Assembly (NCBI RefSeq): GCF_003958645.1
Contig: NZ_RXLO01000004.1
Location: 62,001-126,000, forward strand
Source: Chitinophaga rhizosphaerae
Lineage (GTDB): Bacteria > Bacteroidota > Bacteroidia > Chitinophagales > Chitinophagaceae
Direction: 5' to 3'
Length of the DNA: 64,000 nt
Shown here: piece by piece, positions 1 to 8,562 of the stretch
Position numbering within the stretch: position 1 is the first letter of the stretch
Layout: each line of letters starts with the position of its first letter
Program-made: the position numbers and the translations under genes
The notes under the pieces: generated by a model
The model's database searches: none
Told to the model about the DNA's origin: nothing
The model's input: the letters and a program-made list of their open reading frames with translations, nothing else

Positions 1-1
1 A

Positions 2-595
2 AACACCATTATCACCACACCACAAAACATGATGATCGCCATCCACAAGGTGGCCAACTTTGAAAAATGGATAACCTCCTACGAAGGGCACGACTCCATA
101 CGCCTGGCCAACCAGATTCACAGTTATGTAATCGGTCGCGGATTAACGGATCCCAATCTCGTTATGGTAGCCGTGAAAGTAGACGACATGGCAAAAGCAA
201 AAGCATTTTCCAAAGACCCCGGCCTGAAAAAAGCCATGAAACAAGGCGGCGTTACCGGCACCCCCGTATTCAGCTTCGTGACGATGACATTTCAGGATAC
301 CGCGAAGATGGATGGAGACATCCGCTCCAGGGCTATGTTTAATGTCAAAGATTGGGACGCCTGGCAAAAGGCATTCGAAGAAGGTACACAGGACAGATTG
401 AATAATGGCATCATCGTCAGGGCATACGGCCATGATGCGGACGATAATCATAAAGTAGTGGTAGTTACCGCCGTAACAGACACCGGGAAAGCCAACGCTT
501 ACTGGAAATCGGACATGCTCAAAAGCAGAATGGCCGCCGGAGGCGTAATAGGCCAGCCAGATCGGTTCATGTTCCGCATCGTTCGCCGGTATTAA
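2..595 (+). CDS. Hypothetical protein with two similar alpha/beta-barrel-like halves (5' end outside window)
   Basis: The first ATG is at 29, but the frame stays open to the window edge (codons from base 2), so the true start probably lies upstream. An export signal, common for this kind of protein, would be lost there. The visible protein has two related halves. Residues 1-95 after the ATG contain MMIAIHKVANFEKW and a TPVFSFVTMTFQDT stretch, and residues 96-188 repeat the plan with MFNVKDWDAWQKAFEEG and a closing PDRFMFRIV. This pattern recalls tandem dimeric alpha/beta-barrel (ABM/DUF-type) folds. No catalytic motif is evident and the function is unknown. It converges with the next gene across a symmetric terminator. 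Confidence 0.7.
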   Translation, partial: NTIITTPQNMMIAIHKVANFEKWITSYEGHDSIRLANQIHSYVIGRGLTDPNLVMVAVKVDDMAKAKAFSKDPGLKKAMKQGGVTGTPVFSFVTMTFQDTAKMDGDIRSRAMFNVKDWDAWQKAFEEGTQDRLNNGIIVRAYGHDADDNHKVVVVTAVTDTGKANAYWKSDMLKSRMAAGGVIGQPDRFMFRIVRRY

Positions 596-600
596 CGCAC

Positions 601-642
601 AAAACCCGCAAACGCGATACGGCGATCATGTTTGCGGGTTTT
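601..642. terminator. Bidirectional intrinsic terminator
   Basis: A perfect 13-bp inverted repeat (AAAACCCGCAAAC at 601-613 and its complement at 630-642) encloses a 16-base loop. A-tracts and T-tracts flank both ends, so it can terminate both convergent genes. Confidence 0.85.
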
Positions 643-673
643 ATTCTTTGGATAACAGTCCTTTTCAACTTCC

Positions 674-1876
674 TTACTTCCCTTTCAGCAATAACCCGGA
701 CAGTTCGTCGAACCCGTCTCCGCTGGTGCTGTAGAAGATATCCCCGTTCTTTTTCACCAGCATGTAAGTGGGGAATGTCGTAATCGACAGGTCTTTCGTA
801 AGGGTTGATTCCCTTTCTGCCGTACTATTGAACACCTGCGGCCAGGAGAGCCTGTTTTCCGCAAAAATCTCTTTCGCCTTGGCAAAGTTTTTCGGCTCGT
901 CGAAACAAACGCTCACAAAGGGAACCTCACTTTTCACTTTATCGTGCAATGCCCGCAATTTCGGCATTCCCGCGATGCAGGGCGCACACCACGTTCCCCA
1001 GAAATCCAGCAGCACATATTCTTTCGCCTGCTCGAAATATGGCGCCAGCGTACGCATATGCCGCTCCGGCAGCTTCGCAATGCGTTTTTCTGCCGTCAAC
1101 CTGCGCAGGTAAGCCTTATCCCATTGACTGCCAATACTGTCTATCCTGAACAGTTTTCCGCCGATGACAAGCGTATCCTTCATCCGGTAGCCCGACTTGT
1201 AAATCAGTCCGTCACTGGTCCTGTCATCCTGCAGCACGCCATTCTCCTTCACCTTGACAACCACTTTATCATCGGGATGCATATATCCCGGTTTATTAAA
1301 AAAGAGAACGGCATCTCCAAACTCCGCTACCCCGCTCCGCCCCAGCGACACGCTCAGCGGCAACTCGTTCAAACAGGGATTGTTATAATCGACGCCGATG
1401 AAAAATGGGAAAAAGTACATTTCCATGGACTGTAAAGTAACGGCATTACCGATACAATAAGGCAGCTTGAACACGAGCCGGGGAATGGCATCTTCCGGCC
1501 AATTCTTTTTATTCCATTTCCTGACGGAATCATACGGATAGCTCAGCACTTCCTCCTTCTCCAGGAAAGGATTGTAGCGCTTCAGGATGCACACTTTCAC
1601 TTGCGCTCCATCCCGTTTTGCCAACACCTGTAAACCCGGGATATCCTTGCAGGCCGGCTCCTTGCTTTTCCCATAGTTCACTTCCCAGAGAACGCTGTCT
1701 GTCCGCCCATTCGCGCACCAAATCTCCTTTTCTTTGATAATGGAGATCGAACGGCCTTTGGTATTATTGTAGAATTCCGGTGTGTTTATGTCGATCGTTA
1801 TGTTCCGGTCCTGCGCCATGGCAGCGAATGAGCAGGTCAACAGGATAATGATCAAGGAGTAACTGTGTAATTTCAT
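674..1876 (-). CDS. TlpA-like thioredoxin-fold exported protein
   Basis: This 400-residue protein has an N-terminal signal peptide (residues 1-21, ending AMAQ). A long N-terminal region of unknown fold follows, and then a C-terminal thioredoxin domain with DFWGTWCAPC at 291-300. The WCAPC redox pair (C297, C300) and the later cis-proline region (TTFPTYMLV) are typical of TlpA/ResA-like disulfide reductases. Such proteins act in the periplasm on disulfides, for example in cytochrome c maturation. The ~270-residue N-terminal part is unrelated to the thioredoxin fold and carries several cysteines. Bacteroidota have many such fusions, and the partner is not known. The gene is monocistronic and ends at the shared terminator at 601-642. 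Confidence 0.85.
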   Translation of the reverse strand: MKLHSYSLIIILLTCSFAAMAQDRNITIDINTPEFYNNTKGRSISIIKEKEIWCANGRTDSVLWEVNYGKSKEPACKDIPGLQVLAKRDGAQVKVCILKRYNPFLEKEEVLSYPYDSVRKWNKKNWPEDAIPRLVFKLPYCIGNAVTLQSMEMYFFPFFIGVDYNNPCLNELPLSVSLGRSGVAEFGDAVLFFNKPGYMHPDDKVVVKVKENGVLQDDRTSDGLIYKSGYRMKDTLVIGGKLFRIDSIGSQWDKAYLRRLTAEKRIAKLPERHMRTLAPYFEQAKEYVLLDFWGTWCAPCIAGMPKLRALHDKVKSEVPFVSVCFDEPKNFAKAKEIFAENRLSWPQVFNSTAERESTLTKDLSITTFPTYMLVKKNGDIFYSTSGDGFDELSGLLLKGK

Positions 1877-2238
1877 GGTGATAATGCTTTAGGGTCCCGA
1901 ATTAGTAATTTAACTAAAAATCGGCGAATACCATAATGCCGTAAGTTGTGCACGCGCCCTTCCCAACGTCAATATCACCTCGCTTCCAACACCACCATCG
2001 AACCCCTCACCCATCAACTTTCCGTTCAAACAAAGCCATTCCGGCACCGGTACCTATCCTTATGGGAACGAAGAGAAGCAAGCATACATTGACTTTAACA
2101 ACGGACCCAAACCGATCTAACGGAAAATCCCGCCTTCCGAACCCCTCAAAACCCTGCAATTCATTAATTACAAGGTTTTTTTATATATTGTACTTTCCCC
2201 GGTTAGCCAACGAAATATCTGAAAATCCCCGGAATGTT
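1877..2238. other. Divergent intergenic region
   Basis: This 362-bp region between the TlpA-like gene and the ROCO gene should hold the promoters of both. It is AT-rich near 2160-2200, with a TATATTGTACTTTC stretch resembling a weak -7 region for the ROCO gene. The ROCO frame is open from 1948, but that upstream part has no recognisable domain and looks non-coding. Confidence 0.4.
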
Positions 2239-5200
2239 ATGACGAAAAAGCCCGCATCGATCATCAAGCTGGAAAAGCAATTGGAAGCGGATATTATCCA
2301 TATCCCTTTCGCAGCGCCAATGCAAAATAATTCGATTGCAATACAAACATATTCAACCGATAATAACGGCAATGTAATTTTACTACGGCTTAATGATTGC
2401 CTGATAAAACCTGAATGGATATCGCCGTTCAAACATTTGACTCAGCTTACGTTGCATAACTGCGGCCTAACTGAAATCTCATTTATCGAACAATTCACGA
2501 AACTTGATGAACTTGACATCTCCAACAATCAGGTAACGGATATTTCGCCGCTGCATAACCTGGATGGGCTACTATCGGTCGATATAAGTTCAAATGAAAT
2601 ATTTGATCTGAGCCCGCTGTATAAGCAGATTTCCCAACCCGGCTTTCAAAGCTTGAATTGCGCCAACAACCCGCTGATGTATCCATCACCCGAAGCCGCA
2701 GACAAAGGGATTTTGGCTATACGCGAATGGTTTGACCTCCATTTGGAAAAAGCGAGGGAATTGATCAGAGAATCCAAGGAACATCAATTGACATTCCTGG
2801 CGCTCAACAACCTCGGCATTACCGACCTTTCACTTTTGCCGGAGTTGTTCACATGCACACATATCCTGTACCTCAACATCAGCAACCAGCTCGACCCCGA
2901 ATACGGATCGGCACTACCCAATAACATTTTCCACATCCCACCGGAAATCAGCCAGCTAACCAAACTGAACAGCTTGTTCATAAATGGGCGCTGGATAAAA
3001 GACGGCCAGCCCCGCTCGTCCCGGATCCGGTCATTCTCCCCATTCGAAAAACTGAAAAACCTGAAATTATTAGACGTCAGTCATCATCAGATTACAGGCA
3101 AAATCAATCTGACCTCTCTAAAAAAACTGGAGGTATTTTCGGCTGCCAAAAATCTTGTATCTGATGTCAGTTCTCATTATATCCTCAGATATCTTAACGG
3201 AATCAATTTGAGCAGTAACCTGCTCAAGAACGCAGGCTTCCTGAAGAAAATGCCAAATGCGGAAAGGATAGACCTGCGTAATAATCAAATCACCAACCTC
3301 TATGAAGTGCGCGACATGGTACTGGAGAAAGGAATTACAGATGAGGAGCAACTGAATGAGGGAATATTTATCGGCAATAATCCGCTGGACGTACCCAATA
3401 TGGAAGTGGTGTCACAAGGCATGGAAGCGGTTAAGCGATTCTTCAAACAATATGAAGCTGAACGTTCCGTCCGGATTCCGCCTTATAAAAACGAAGATTT
3501 CAAAATCGTTCTCGCAGGTAACAGCGATGCCGGGAAATCGTCGCTTATCGAAAGGCTCATCAACGACAAATGGAAAGATCAACTTCCCACCACCCATTGG
3601 ATGGAAATCAAACGCTGGCAACCTGAAAGAAATAACAGGAAATATAATATCCGGATTTTCGATTTCGGCGGACAGGAATATTATCACGACACGCACTACC
3701 TTTTTTTCAGCAACAATACAGGTTACGTGCTTTTATGGAATAAGCAGACGAACAACTTCGATGAATGCGAAATCCAACAGGTCCAGAAAAACAAATCGGA
3801 AAAACTAATATCCCTCCAGGGGTTTCCGCTCGAATACTGGATGGAATCTATCACATATCATGTCAACAAAAAATATTCGGAAGAAGAAGCGATTGCAATA
3901 AAGCAATACCCAACCCATGAACCAGGCCCCCCAACTCCGGATGGCCACCCAACCATTCGATTAAAATCAGCGCCAGGATTGATGGACATCTACATGCAGA
4001 ATGTTCCCATGCCCAATATCCTCGTTACCCAAAGCAAAATTGCAGCTACTCACCAGGTAGATTTTCTCGATCAGGCAACACTCAAAGCCCGGCATCCCGC
4101 CATCTTCAACTTCACCGATATTTCCGCAAAAACCGGCCGGGGCATGGAACATTTCAAAGCGCTGCTATTCGAAATGATCGACACTATGGCTATCGCCGAA
4201 AGGGAATGCCTCGGCACCTGGGGCGCCATCAAGGAGGAAATCGAAAACGGCGTGAAAGACAAAGACAGGGAAATGTCGCTGGCGGATTTCAGGAAATTCT
4301 GCAACCACATCATCTCCCTCATGCCCGAAGTGAAAAACGCCGGCCTCAAAAGCACCGACGCACTCTGGTTCAGCCTCGCAGACACCCAAAGCTATGCCCG
4401 CTACCTCAATGATATCGGGCTGATCCTTTACTTCCCCGATAATGATTTCCTGAAAGATAAAGTTTTCGTGAATCAGGATTACGTCCTGAAGAAAATTTAC
4501 AACATCCTCGAAGGGCTCCACGGCCTCAACGGGAAATTCGACGAAACGCATGTCATCAACGCGCTGGACAAGCAGGAATTCGACAAAGAATGCGAAACCA
4601 TCATCGAACTGATGAAGCATTTCAAGATCGTATTCCCGCACCCATCGCAGCCCGGCACTTACATCGCGCCGCTGTACCTGCCCGCGCGCCCCTCCAAAAG
4701 CATCAGCATTTTCCTCGACGATGGCCACCGGCCTTCGTACCGGTTCCTGTTCCAGGGGTTCATCCACAAGCATATCATCCTCGAATTCTTCCACCTGTAC
4801 GGCCAGCAGGCGCTCAAAGACGAGCACGGGCCGCTATATTATTACTGGAAAAACGGGATCGTGATCAGGGACGAGCCGTCGCAGGGCATCGTGATGGTAC
4901 GCTTCATCAACGCCACCGCCACATCGAAAGCGTACATCGACGTGTTTTCACTGAGCAAGAGCGCCGACAAATCTTTCCTCAAAAAAATCACCGGTGAGCT
5001 GGAACGCCTTTCCGCCGACATGAACGTGAAAAAAGCGGTAACGGCGGACGGGGTGAATTTTGTGCCGGTAGATGTGCTGCATGCCGCAGAAACCGCCAAC
5101 CAGTGGATTTTCCAGCACAACGGCATTTACTTCGACCTGAAGCTTTTCCGCGCCCATCTCAAAAACGAGCTTAAAATGAAAAAGATATTTATTTCCTATT

Positions 5201-5607
5201 CGAAAACAGACGCCCATTACCTCCAGCAGCTGGAAAACCATCTTAGCGCCCTCAAGCGCAACGGCAGCATCAGCACCTGGAACTGCCGCCAGCTCGTTCC
5301 CGGCGATAAATGGGACGGCAAGATCAAAAGCGAACTGGAAGAGGCAGATATCATCATCTTCCTCGTCAGCGCCGATTTCATGGCCACCGATTATATCTGG
5401 GACATCGAGATCAAACGCGCCATCGAGCGGGAAAACGAAAACCCCGGCGTGAAGGTAGTCCCCATCATCATCCGCAGCTGCGCCTGGGAAGATACACCGC
5501 TGTCTGTCTACAACACCGCGCCCAAAAAGGCGATGGTCCTCGACCTGGCGAAAAATATCGACGAAGCGTTTACCGACGTGGTGCGTGATTTGAAGAAGAT
5601 ATTGTAA
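2239..5607 (+). CDS. LRR-Roc-COR-TIR protein (bacterial ROCO/STAND-like)
   Basis: I chose the ATG at 2239 (1122 residues). The frame is open from 1948, but the extra 97 residues look unstructured. Leucine-rich repeats (LDELDISNNQVTDISPL type) fill about residues 45-395. Two NPL...P segments follow LRR blocks (NPLMYPSPE and NPLDVPNME), as is usual in ROCO proteins. The Roc GTPase follows, with P-loop GNSDAGKSS near 427, DFGGQE near 475-480, ISAKTG as a G5-like motif, and VTQSK in place of the usual NKxD. A COR-like region covers roughly 650-970. A TIR domain (KKIFISYS to the C-terminus, ~980-1122) has the conserved glutamate in WDIEIKRA (about E1057) expected for NADase activity. The likely role is a nucleotide-switched sensor with a TIR effector, possibly immune. 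No partner gene adjoins it. Confidence 0.9.
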   Translation: MTKKPASIIKLEKQLEADIIHIPFAAPMQNNSIAIQTYSTDNNGNVILLRLNDCLIKPEWISPFKHLTQLTLHNCGLTEISFIEQFTKLDELDISNNQVTDISPLHNLDGLLSVDISSNEIFDLSPLYKQISQPGFQSLNCANNPLMYPSPEAADKGILAIREWFDLHLEKARELIRESKEHQLTFLALNNLGITDLSLLPELFTCTHILYLNISNQLDPEYGSALPNNIFHIPPEISQLTKLNSLFINGRWIKDGQPRSSRIRSFSPFEKLKNLKLLDVSHHQITGKINLTSLKKLEVFSAAKNLVSDVSSHYILRYLNGINLSSNLLKNAGFLKKMPNAERIDLRNNQITNLYEVRDMVLEKGITDEEQLNEGIFIGNNPLDVPNMEVVSQGMEAVKRFFKQYEAERSVRIPPYKNEDFKIVLAGNSDAGKSSLIERLINDKWKDQLPTTHWMEIKRWQPERNNRKYNIRIFDFGGQEYYHDTHYLFFSNNTGYVLLWNKQTNNFDECEIQQVQKNKSEKLISLQGFPLEYWMESITYHVNKKYSEEEAIAIKQYPTHEPGPPTPDGHPTIRLKSAPGLMDIYMQNVPMPNILVTQSKIAATHQVDFLDQATLKARHPAIFNFTDISAKTGRGMEHFKALLFEMIDTMAIAERECLGTWGAIKEEIENGVKDKDREMSLADFRKFCNHIISLMPEVKNAGLKSTDALWFSLADTQSYARYLNDIGLILYFPDNDFLKDKVFVNQDYVLKKIYNILEGLHGLNGKFDETHVINALDKQEFDKECETIIELMKHFKIVFPHPSQPGTYIAPLYLPARPSKSISIFLDDGHRPSYRFLFQGFIHKHIILEFFHLYGQQALKDEHGPLYYYWKNGIVIRDEPSQGIVMVRFINATATSKAYIDVFSLSKSADKSFLKKITGELERLSADMNVKKAVTADGVNFVPVDVLHAAETANQWIFQHNGIYFDLKLFRAHLKNELKMKKIFISYSKTDAHYLQQLENHLSALKRNGSISTWNCRQLVPGDKWDGKIKSELEEADIIIFLVSADFMATDYIWDIEIKRAIERENENPGVKVVPIIIRSCAWEDTPLSVYNTAPKKAMVLDLAKNIDEAFTDVVRDLKKIL

Positions 5608-5622
5608 TGCAGCTGATCGGAA

Positions 5623-6045
5623 CTACTCTTCCGGCATGAATCCCGGATTATACACCACTTCCCACAGATGCCCGTCGGGATCGGAGAAGTAGCCGGCATA
5701 GCCGCCCCAAAAGGTGTCGTGCGCAGGCTTAATGATCCTGGCGCCGGCGGCTTCCGCCTGCTGCAAAACGGCGTCTACTTCCGTTTTCGTAGTAACGTTA
5801 TGCCCGATGGTAAACTCCATGGACGAGGGGGCCCGCTCTTCCAAACCCGTATCATGCACGAGGCTTTTCCTGGGCCAGACGGCCAGTTTTACCCCGCTTT
5901 GCAAATCGAAAAACGCCACGGCGCCGTATTCGAACTCCTGTCCGATAATGCCTTCGGAAGCAAGGCCCATGCCTTCAAGGTAGAATCGGTACGCGCGGTC
6001 GAGATCAGCCACGCAAATGGTCAATACGGATATTCTTGGCTTCAT
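5623..6045 (-). CDS. VOC (glyoxalase/bleomycin-resistance) family protein
   Basis: This 140-residue single-domain protein has two beta-alpha-beta-beta-beta modules typical of the vicinal oxygen chelate family. MKPRISVLTICVADLDRAYRFY opens the first module, and the second closes with GYFSDPDGHLWEVVYNPGF. Such proteins bind a metal or a small electrophile. The substrate cannot be read from sequence. It converges with the ROCO gene, 15 bp apart, and is divergent in function from it. No operon partner is evident, since the cytochrome gene upstream ends 18 bp away on the same strand and could be cotranscribed. Confidence 0.85.
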   Translation of the reverse strand: MKPRISVLTICVADLDRAYRFYLEGMGLASEGIIGQEFEYGAVAFFDLQSGVKLAVWPRKSLVHDTGLEERAPSSMEFTIGHNVTTKTEVDAVLQQAEAAGARIIKPAHDTFWGGYAGYFSDPDGHLWEVVYNPGFMPEE

Positions 6046-6063
6046 GTTTATCGTTTTTGGAAT

Positions 6064-7269
6064 TTACTTCATTCTTCTCACCACATCCGCATACACATCG
6101 ATCAGGTGCGTGCGCACGGAATCGGGCGTAGGACTTTGCTCCCCGTTGGTCAGCAGCGTAATGGCGCCAGACGGCAGGGCGGGCATGTGGCAATCGATAC
6201 AGTTCTGCTCCAGGGCTTCCTCCGGTTTGCCGGTATGTTTGCAGAATTGGGAAGATCCGGGTTGATGGCAGGTCATGCAGCGTTGCGAGAACGTCTGCAT
6301 GCTGGTGCGTTCCGTGACGTGGGGGTTATGGCAGGTGGAACAGTTCATCGTCTTGCTTTGCAGGAAACACTGGCTGGCAGCCAGCAACTGCAGCTGGTTG
6401 CCGTGCACGTCGAGCTGGTCGGGCTTTTTGCGGAAGGGGACGGTGGGGATGACGAAATCCGACAGTGCGTCGCCGGGCTTGAAGGCGAAGGCGGGTTTGT
6501 ACATCGGTTTGAGGCCGGAATGGCAAAGCGCGCACATATCGAGCCGCTGCACACGGCTCAGGGTATCGATGCGGGTGATGAAGTGCGCGACTTTCTCCGC
6601 CGGATTGTTGGTATGAAAGGCCACATGTTCCGCGGCCGGACCATGGCATCGCTGACAATCGATCCCGCCGATCATTTCCCGCCGGGCGAACTGCTCCGTG
6701 ACCGTGATCCCTTTCGTTTCTTCCCGCACCTTTACCATCGAGCTATGACAGCCGAAGCAGGTACTGGGGATCACGCGGTCGAACTTGGGATGGTCTGCCG
6801 GAAACCCCGGGCTGTTGGCCCAATTATCCGCCGGCACGAACCAGGAAATTGGCAACTGGAAATACTGTCCGCCTTTCCAGTACAGGAACGTCTGCGCCTT
6901 TCTGCCGGAACCGAACACCACATCGAACGGGAAGCGGTCCAGTTCCCTGCCGTCCGACTTCACCACCTGGAACAATTCTTCCCCCTGCTGTTCCATCACC
7001 ACATCGGCACGGCCTGCGAAATGAAAAATATTATCCGGAGCGGTAAAGCGGCCTTTCACCGTGCCTGCCGACGCCACGGCCGACGAATGTGCGTGGGCGG
7101 TAACGGCGTAGTCATCATAAATCGTTTTGTGACATTGCGCGCAGGAGGCGGCTTCAGCGAAGCTGCTGCCACGGGGATCGGCCGGGCCGGCCTTCCGGTC
7201 GGAACATCTGGATAAAAAGCCCACGAGCACAGTTGCCGCGCCCACGAGCAAATAAGGTCGTTTTTTCAT
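6064..7269 (-). CDS. Multihaem c-type cytochrome (seven CXXCH)
   Basis: The start is set at the ATG at 7269 (401 residues, MKKRPYLLVG...), because the longer frame adds a non-signal stretch. A hydrophobic export segment is followed by a possible but imperfect lipobox (LSRC). Seven haem-binding motifs are visible in order: CAQCH, CFGCH, CQRCH, CALCH, CSTCH, CMTCH and CIDCH. This resembles the cytochrome c554/perhydrolase-like multihaem families that carry electrons in the periplasm. The redox partner and electron acceptor are unknown. No cytochrome maturation gene is adjacent. A 9-bp hairpin (7316-7351) lies upstream of the start. Confidence 0.88.
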   Translation of the reverse strand: MKKRPYLLVGAATVLVGFLSRCSDRKAGPADPRGSSFAEAASCAQCHKTIYDDYAVTAHAHSSAVASAGTVKGRFTAPDNIFHFAGRADVVMEQQGEELFQVVKSDGRELDRFPFDVVFGSGRKAQTFLYWKGGQYFQLPISWFVPADNWANSPGFPADHPKFDRVIPSTCFGCHSSMVKVREETKGITVTEQFARREMIGGIDCQRCHGPAAEHVAFHTNNPAEKVAHFITRIDTLSRVQRLDMCALCHSGLKPMYKPAFAFKPGDALSDFVIPTVPFRKKPDQLDVHGNQLQLLAASQCFLQSKTMNCSTCHNPHVTERTSMQTFSQRCMTCHQPGSSQFCKHTGKPEEALEQNCIDCHMPALPSGAITLLTNGEQSPTPDSVRTHLIDVYADVVRRMK

Positions 7270-7315
7270 AACGGCAGAAACTGAATAAATATAATTGTTT
7301 TCCGCCGTAAATAGC

Positions 7316-7351
7316 GACAGGAGGCGAACCTGCATCCGGTCCCCTCCTGTC
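7316..7351. repeat. Inverted repeat upstream of the cytochrome gene
   Basis: GACAGGAGG at 7316-7324 pairs perfectly with CCTCCTGTC at 7343-7351. On the plus strand it is followed by TTTTC, so it could be a weak plus-strand terminator. On the minus strand there is no T-tract, so there it would be a leader structure for the cytochrome mRNA. Confidence 0.5.
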
Positions 7352-7382
7352 TTTTCTGAGCCACTTATACCCTATACATATG

Positions 7383-7577
7383 CTAATCACAATGATGCCC
7401 TCCGATCCAGGTGCCGATAGCATCAGCCGCGGCTTTGGCTGCCGCCGCTCCTGCCGTATTGTCGATGTTATAGCTTTTTATGAAAAAACGAATCCGCCCG
7501 GTTTCGCAGCGGAAGTGGTCAAAAATATCGGAGAAGTCCAATTGGATTGGAACCGACGGGGTCGTATAAGGATGCAA
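7383..7577 (-). CDS. Possible small peptide, Ala-rich with GGHHC end
   Basis: A 64-codon frame reads toward the cytochrome gene. Its C-terminal third is a lysine/alanine amphipathic stretch ending IGTWIGGHHCD. That half resembles small amphipathic peptides, while the first half looks random. No Bacteroidota promoter, start preference or homology is evident. The surrounding 7270-7692 is otherwise empty, so this may be a real peptide, a remnant or chance. Confidence 0.2.
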   Translation of the reverse strand: MHPYTTPSVPIQLDFSDIFDHFRCETGRIRFFIKSYNIDNTAGAAAAKAAADAIGTWIGGHHCD

Positions 7578-7692
7578 TACAATTTAAATTAATCTTCCGG
7601 ACCCAACTGTTATCGTAAAGTTATGACGGCGAAAAAGTACCCCCATGGCATTATTCCATATCCACCGGCAATTCTTTACCTTGTGGGTCGGC

Positions 7693-7923
7693 ATGAACAC
7701 ACATTTCAATTATTCACCTTCCGGCGATACGCTGATCGTTACGATCGGGAACCCTATGACCAGGCGGTCTAAAGTATTGTATTACGTATATGCCCTGCTG
7801 TTTTTCCTGGTCGGCGATGCCGCCTACGTCATCAAACGCATCCGCGAATTCACCGGAAAAACGCTTACTTCCGACAGAGATATCTACGATCAACTCATCC
7901 GGGAATCTTCCACCAATTCTTGA
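7693..7923 (+). CDS. Small hypothetical protein with one hydrophobic segment
   Basis: I prefer the ATG at 7693 (76 residues, MNTHFNYSPSGD...) to the upstream ATG at 7645, because the extra 16 residues look unlike coding sequence. A single hydrophobic stretch (VLYYVYALLFFLVGDAAYV) is followed by a charged tail with KRIREFTGKTL. It lies only 6 bp before the Crp/Fnr gene, so cotranscription is likely. I do not recognise a family. Confidence 0.55.
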   Translation: MNTHFNYSPSGDTLIVTIGNPMTRRSKVLYYVYALLFFLVGDAAYVIKRIREFTGKTLTSDRDIYDQLIRESSTNS

Positions 7924-7929
7924 TAACCG

Positions 7930-8508
7930 ATGCAACAAATCCGGCAATATTTCGAAAAGTTCACACCCCTCTCTGACGAAGACTGGCATTACTTTTCGTC
8001 GCGGTTGACGCGGGAATCCTTCCCGAAGAAATCCCTCCTCCTCCGCGCCGGACAAACAGAACATCACCTCTCCTTCATCGCGGAGGGGCTCGTCCGGTTC
8101 TTTATCCCGAAAGATGAGGAGAACGATCTTACCTTCAGTTTTTCCTTTTCGAACGATTTCGTTTCCGCTTACGATTCCTTCCTCACCCGCCAGCCGTCCA
8201 TCTACAACGTGGAAGCGCTGACAGACACCGTACTGCTCCGCATTTCCTACGCCGATCTGCAGGATATTTATCAAAATACCGCCGCAGGCAACATCATCGG
8301 CCGGCACGCCAGCGAAGACCTTTATCTCACACTGCTCCGGCGCGAAATATCGCTGCTCAGCGAATCGGCGGAAGAGCGTTACCGCAAGTTGCTGGCCGAT
8401 CAACCCCGGCTCGTCCGTGAAATCCCTCTCAAATACATCGCTTCGTGGATCGGGATTACGCCCCAGGCGCTCAGCAGGATCCGGAAACGGGTGGCGGGGA
8501 TTTCTTAA
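7930..8508 (+). CDS. Crp/Fnr-family transcriptional regulator
   Basis: This 192-residue protein has an N-terminal cyclic-nucleotide-binding-like beta-roll (about 20-125, with LLRAGQTEHHLSFIAEGLVRFF). A C-terminal winged helix follows, with the recognition region IPLKYIASWIGITPQALSRIRKR. There are no Fnr-type cysteines for an Fe-S cluster. Bacteroidota have many such short Crp-like regulators whose ligands are unknown, and they often control a neighbouring detoxification or membrane gene. The DoxX gene 54 bp downstream on the same strand is the natural target candidate. Confidence 0.9.
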   Translation: MQQIRQYFEKFTPLSDEDWHYFSSRLTRESFPKKSLLLRAGQTEHHLSFIAEGLVRFFIPKDEENDLTFSFSFSNDFVSAYDSFLTRQPSIYNVEALTDTVLLRISYADLQDIYQNTAAGNIIGRHASEDLYLTLLRREISLLSESAEERYRKLLADQPRLVREIPLKYIASWIGITPQALSRIRKRVAGIS

Positions 8509-8562
8509 CCCGGGTTCATTGACTTATCCGCCGGATGGGGTGAAATTTGCATAAAAAAAGAT

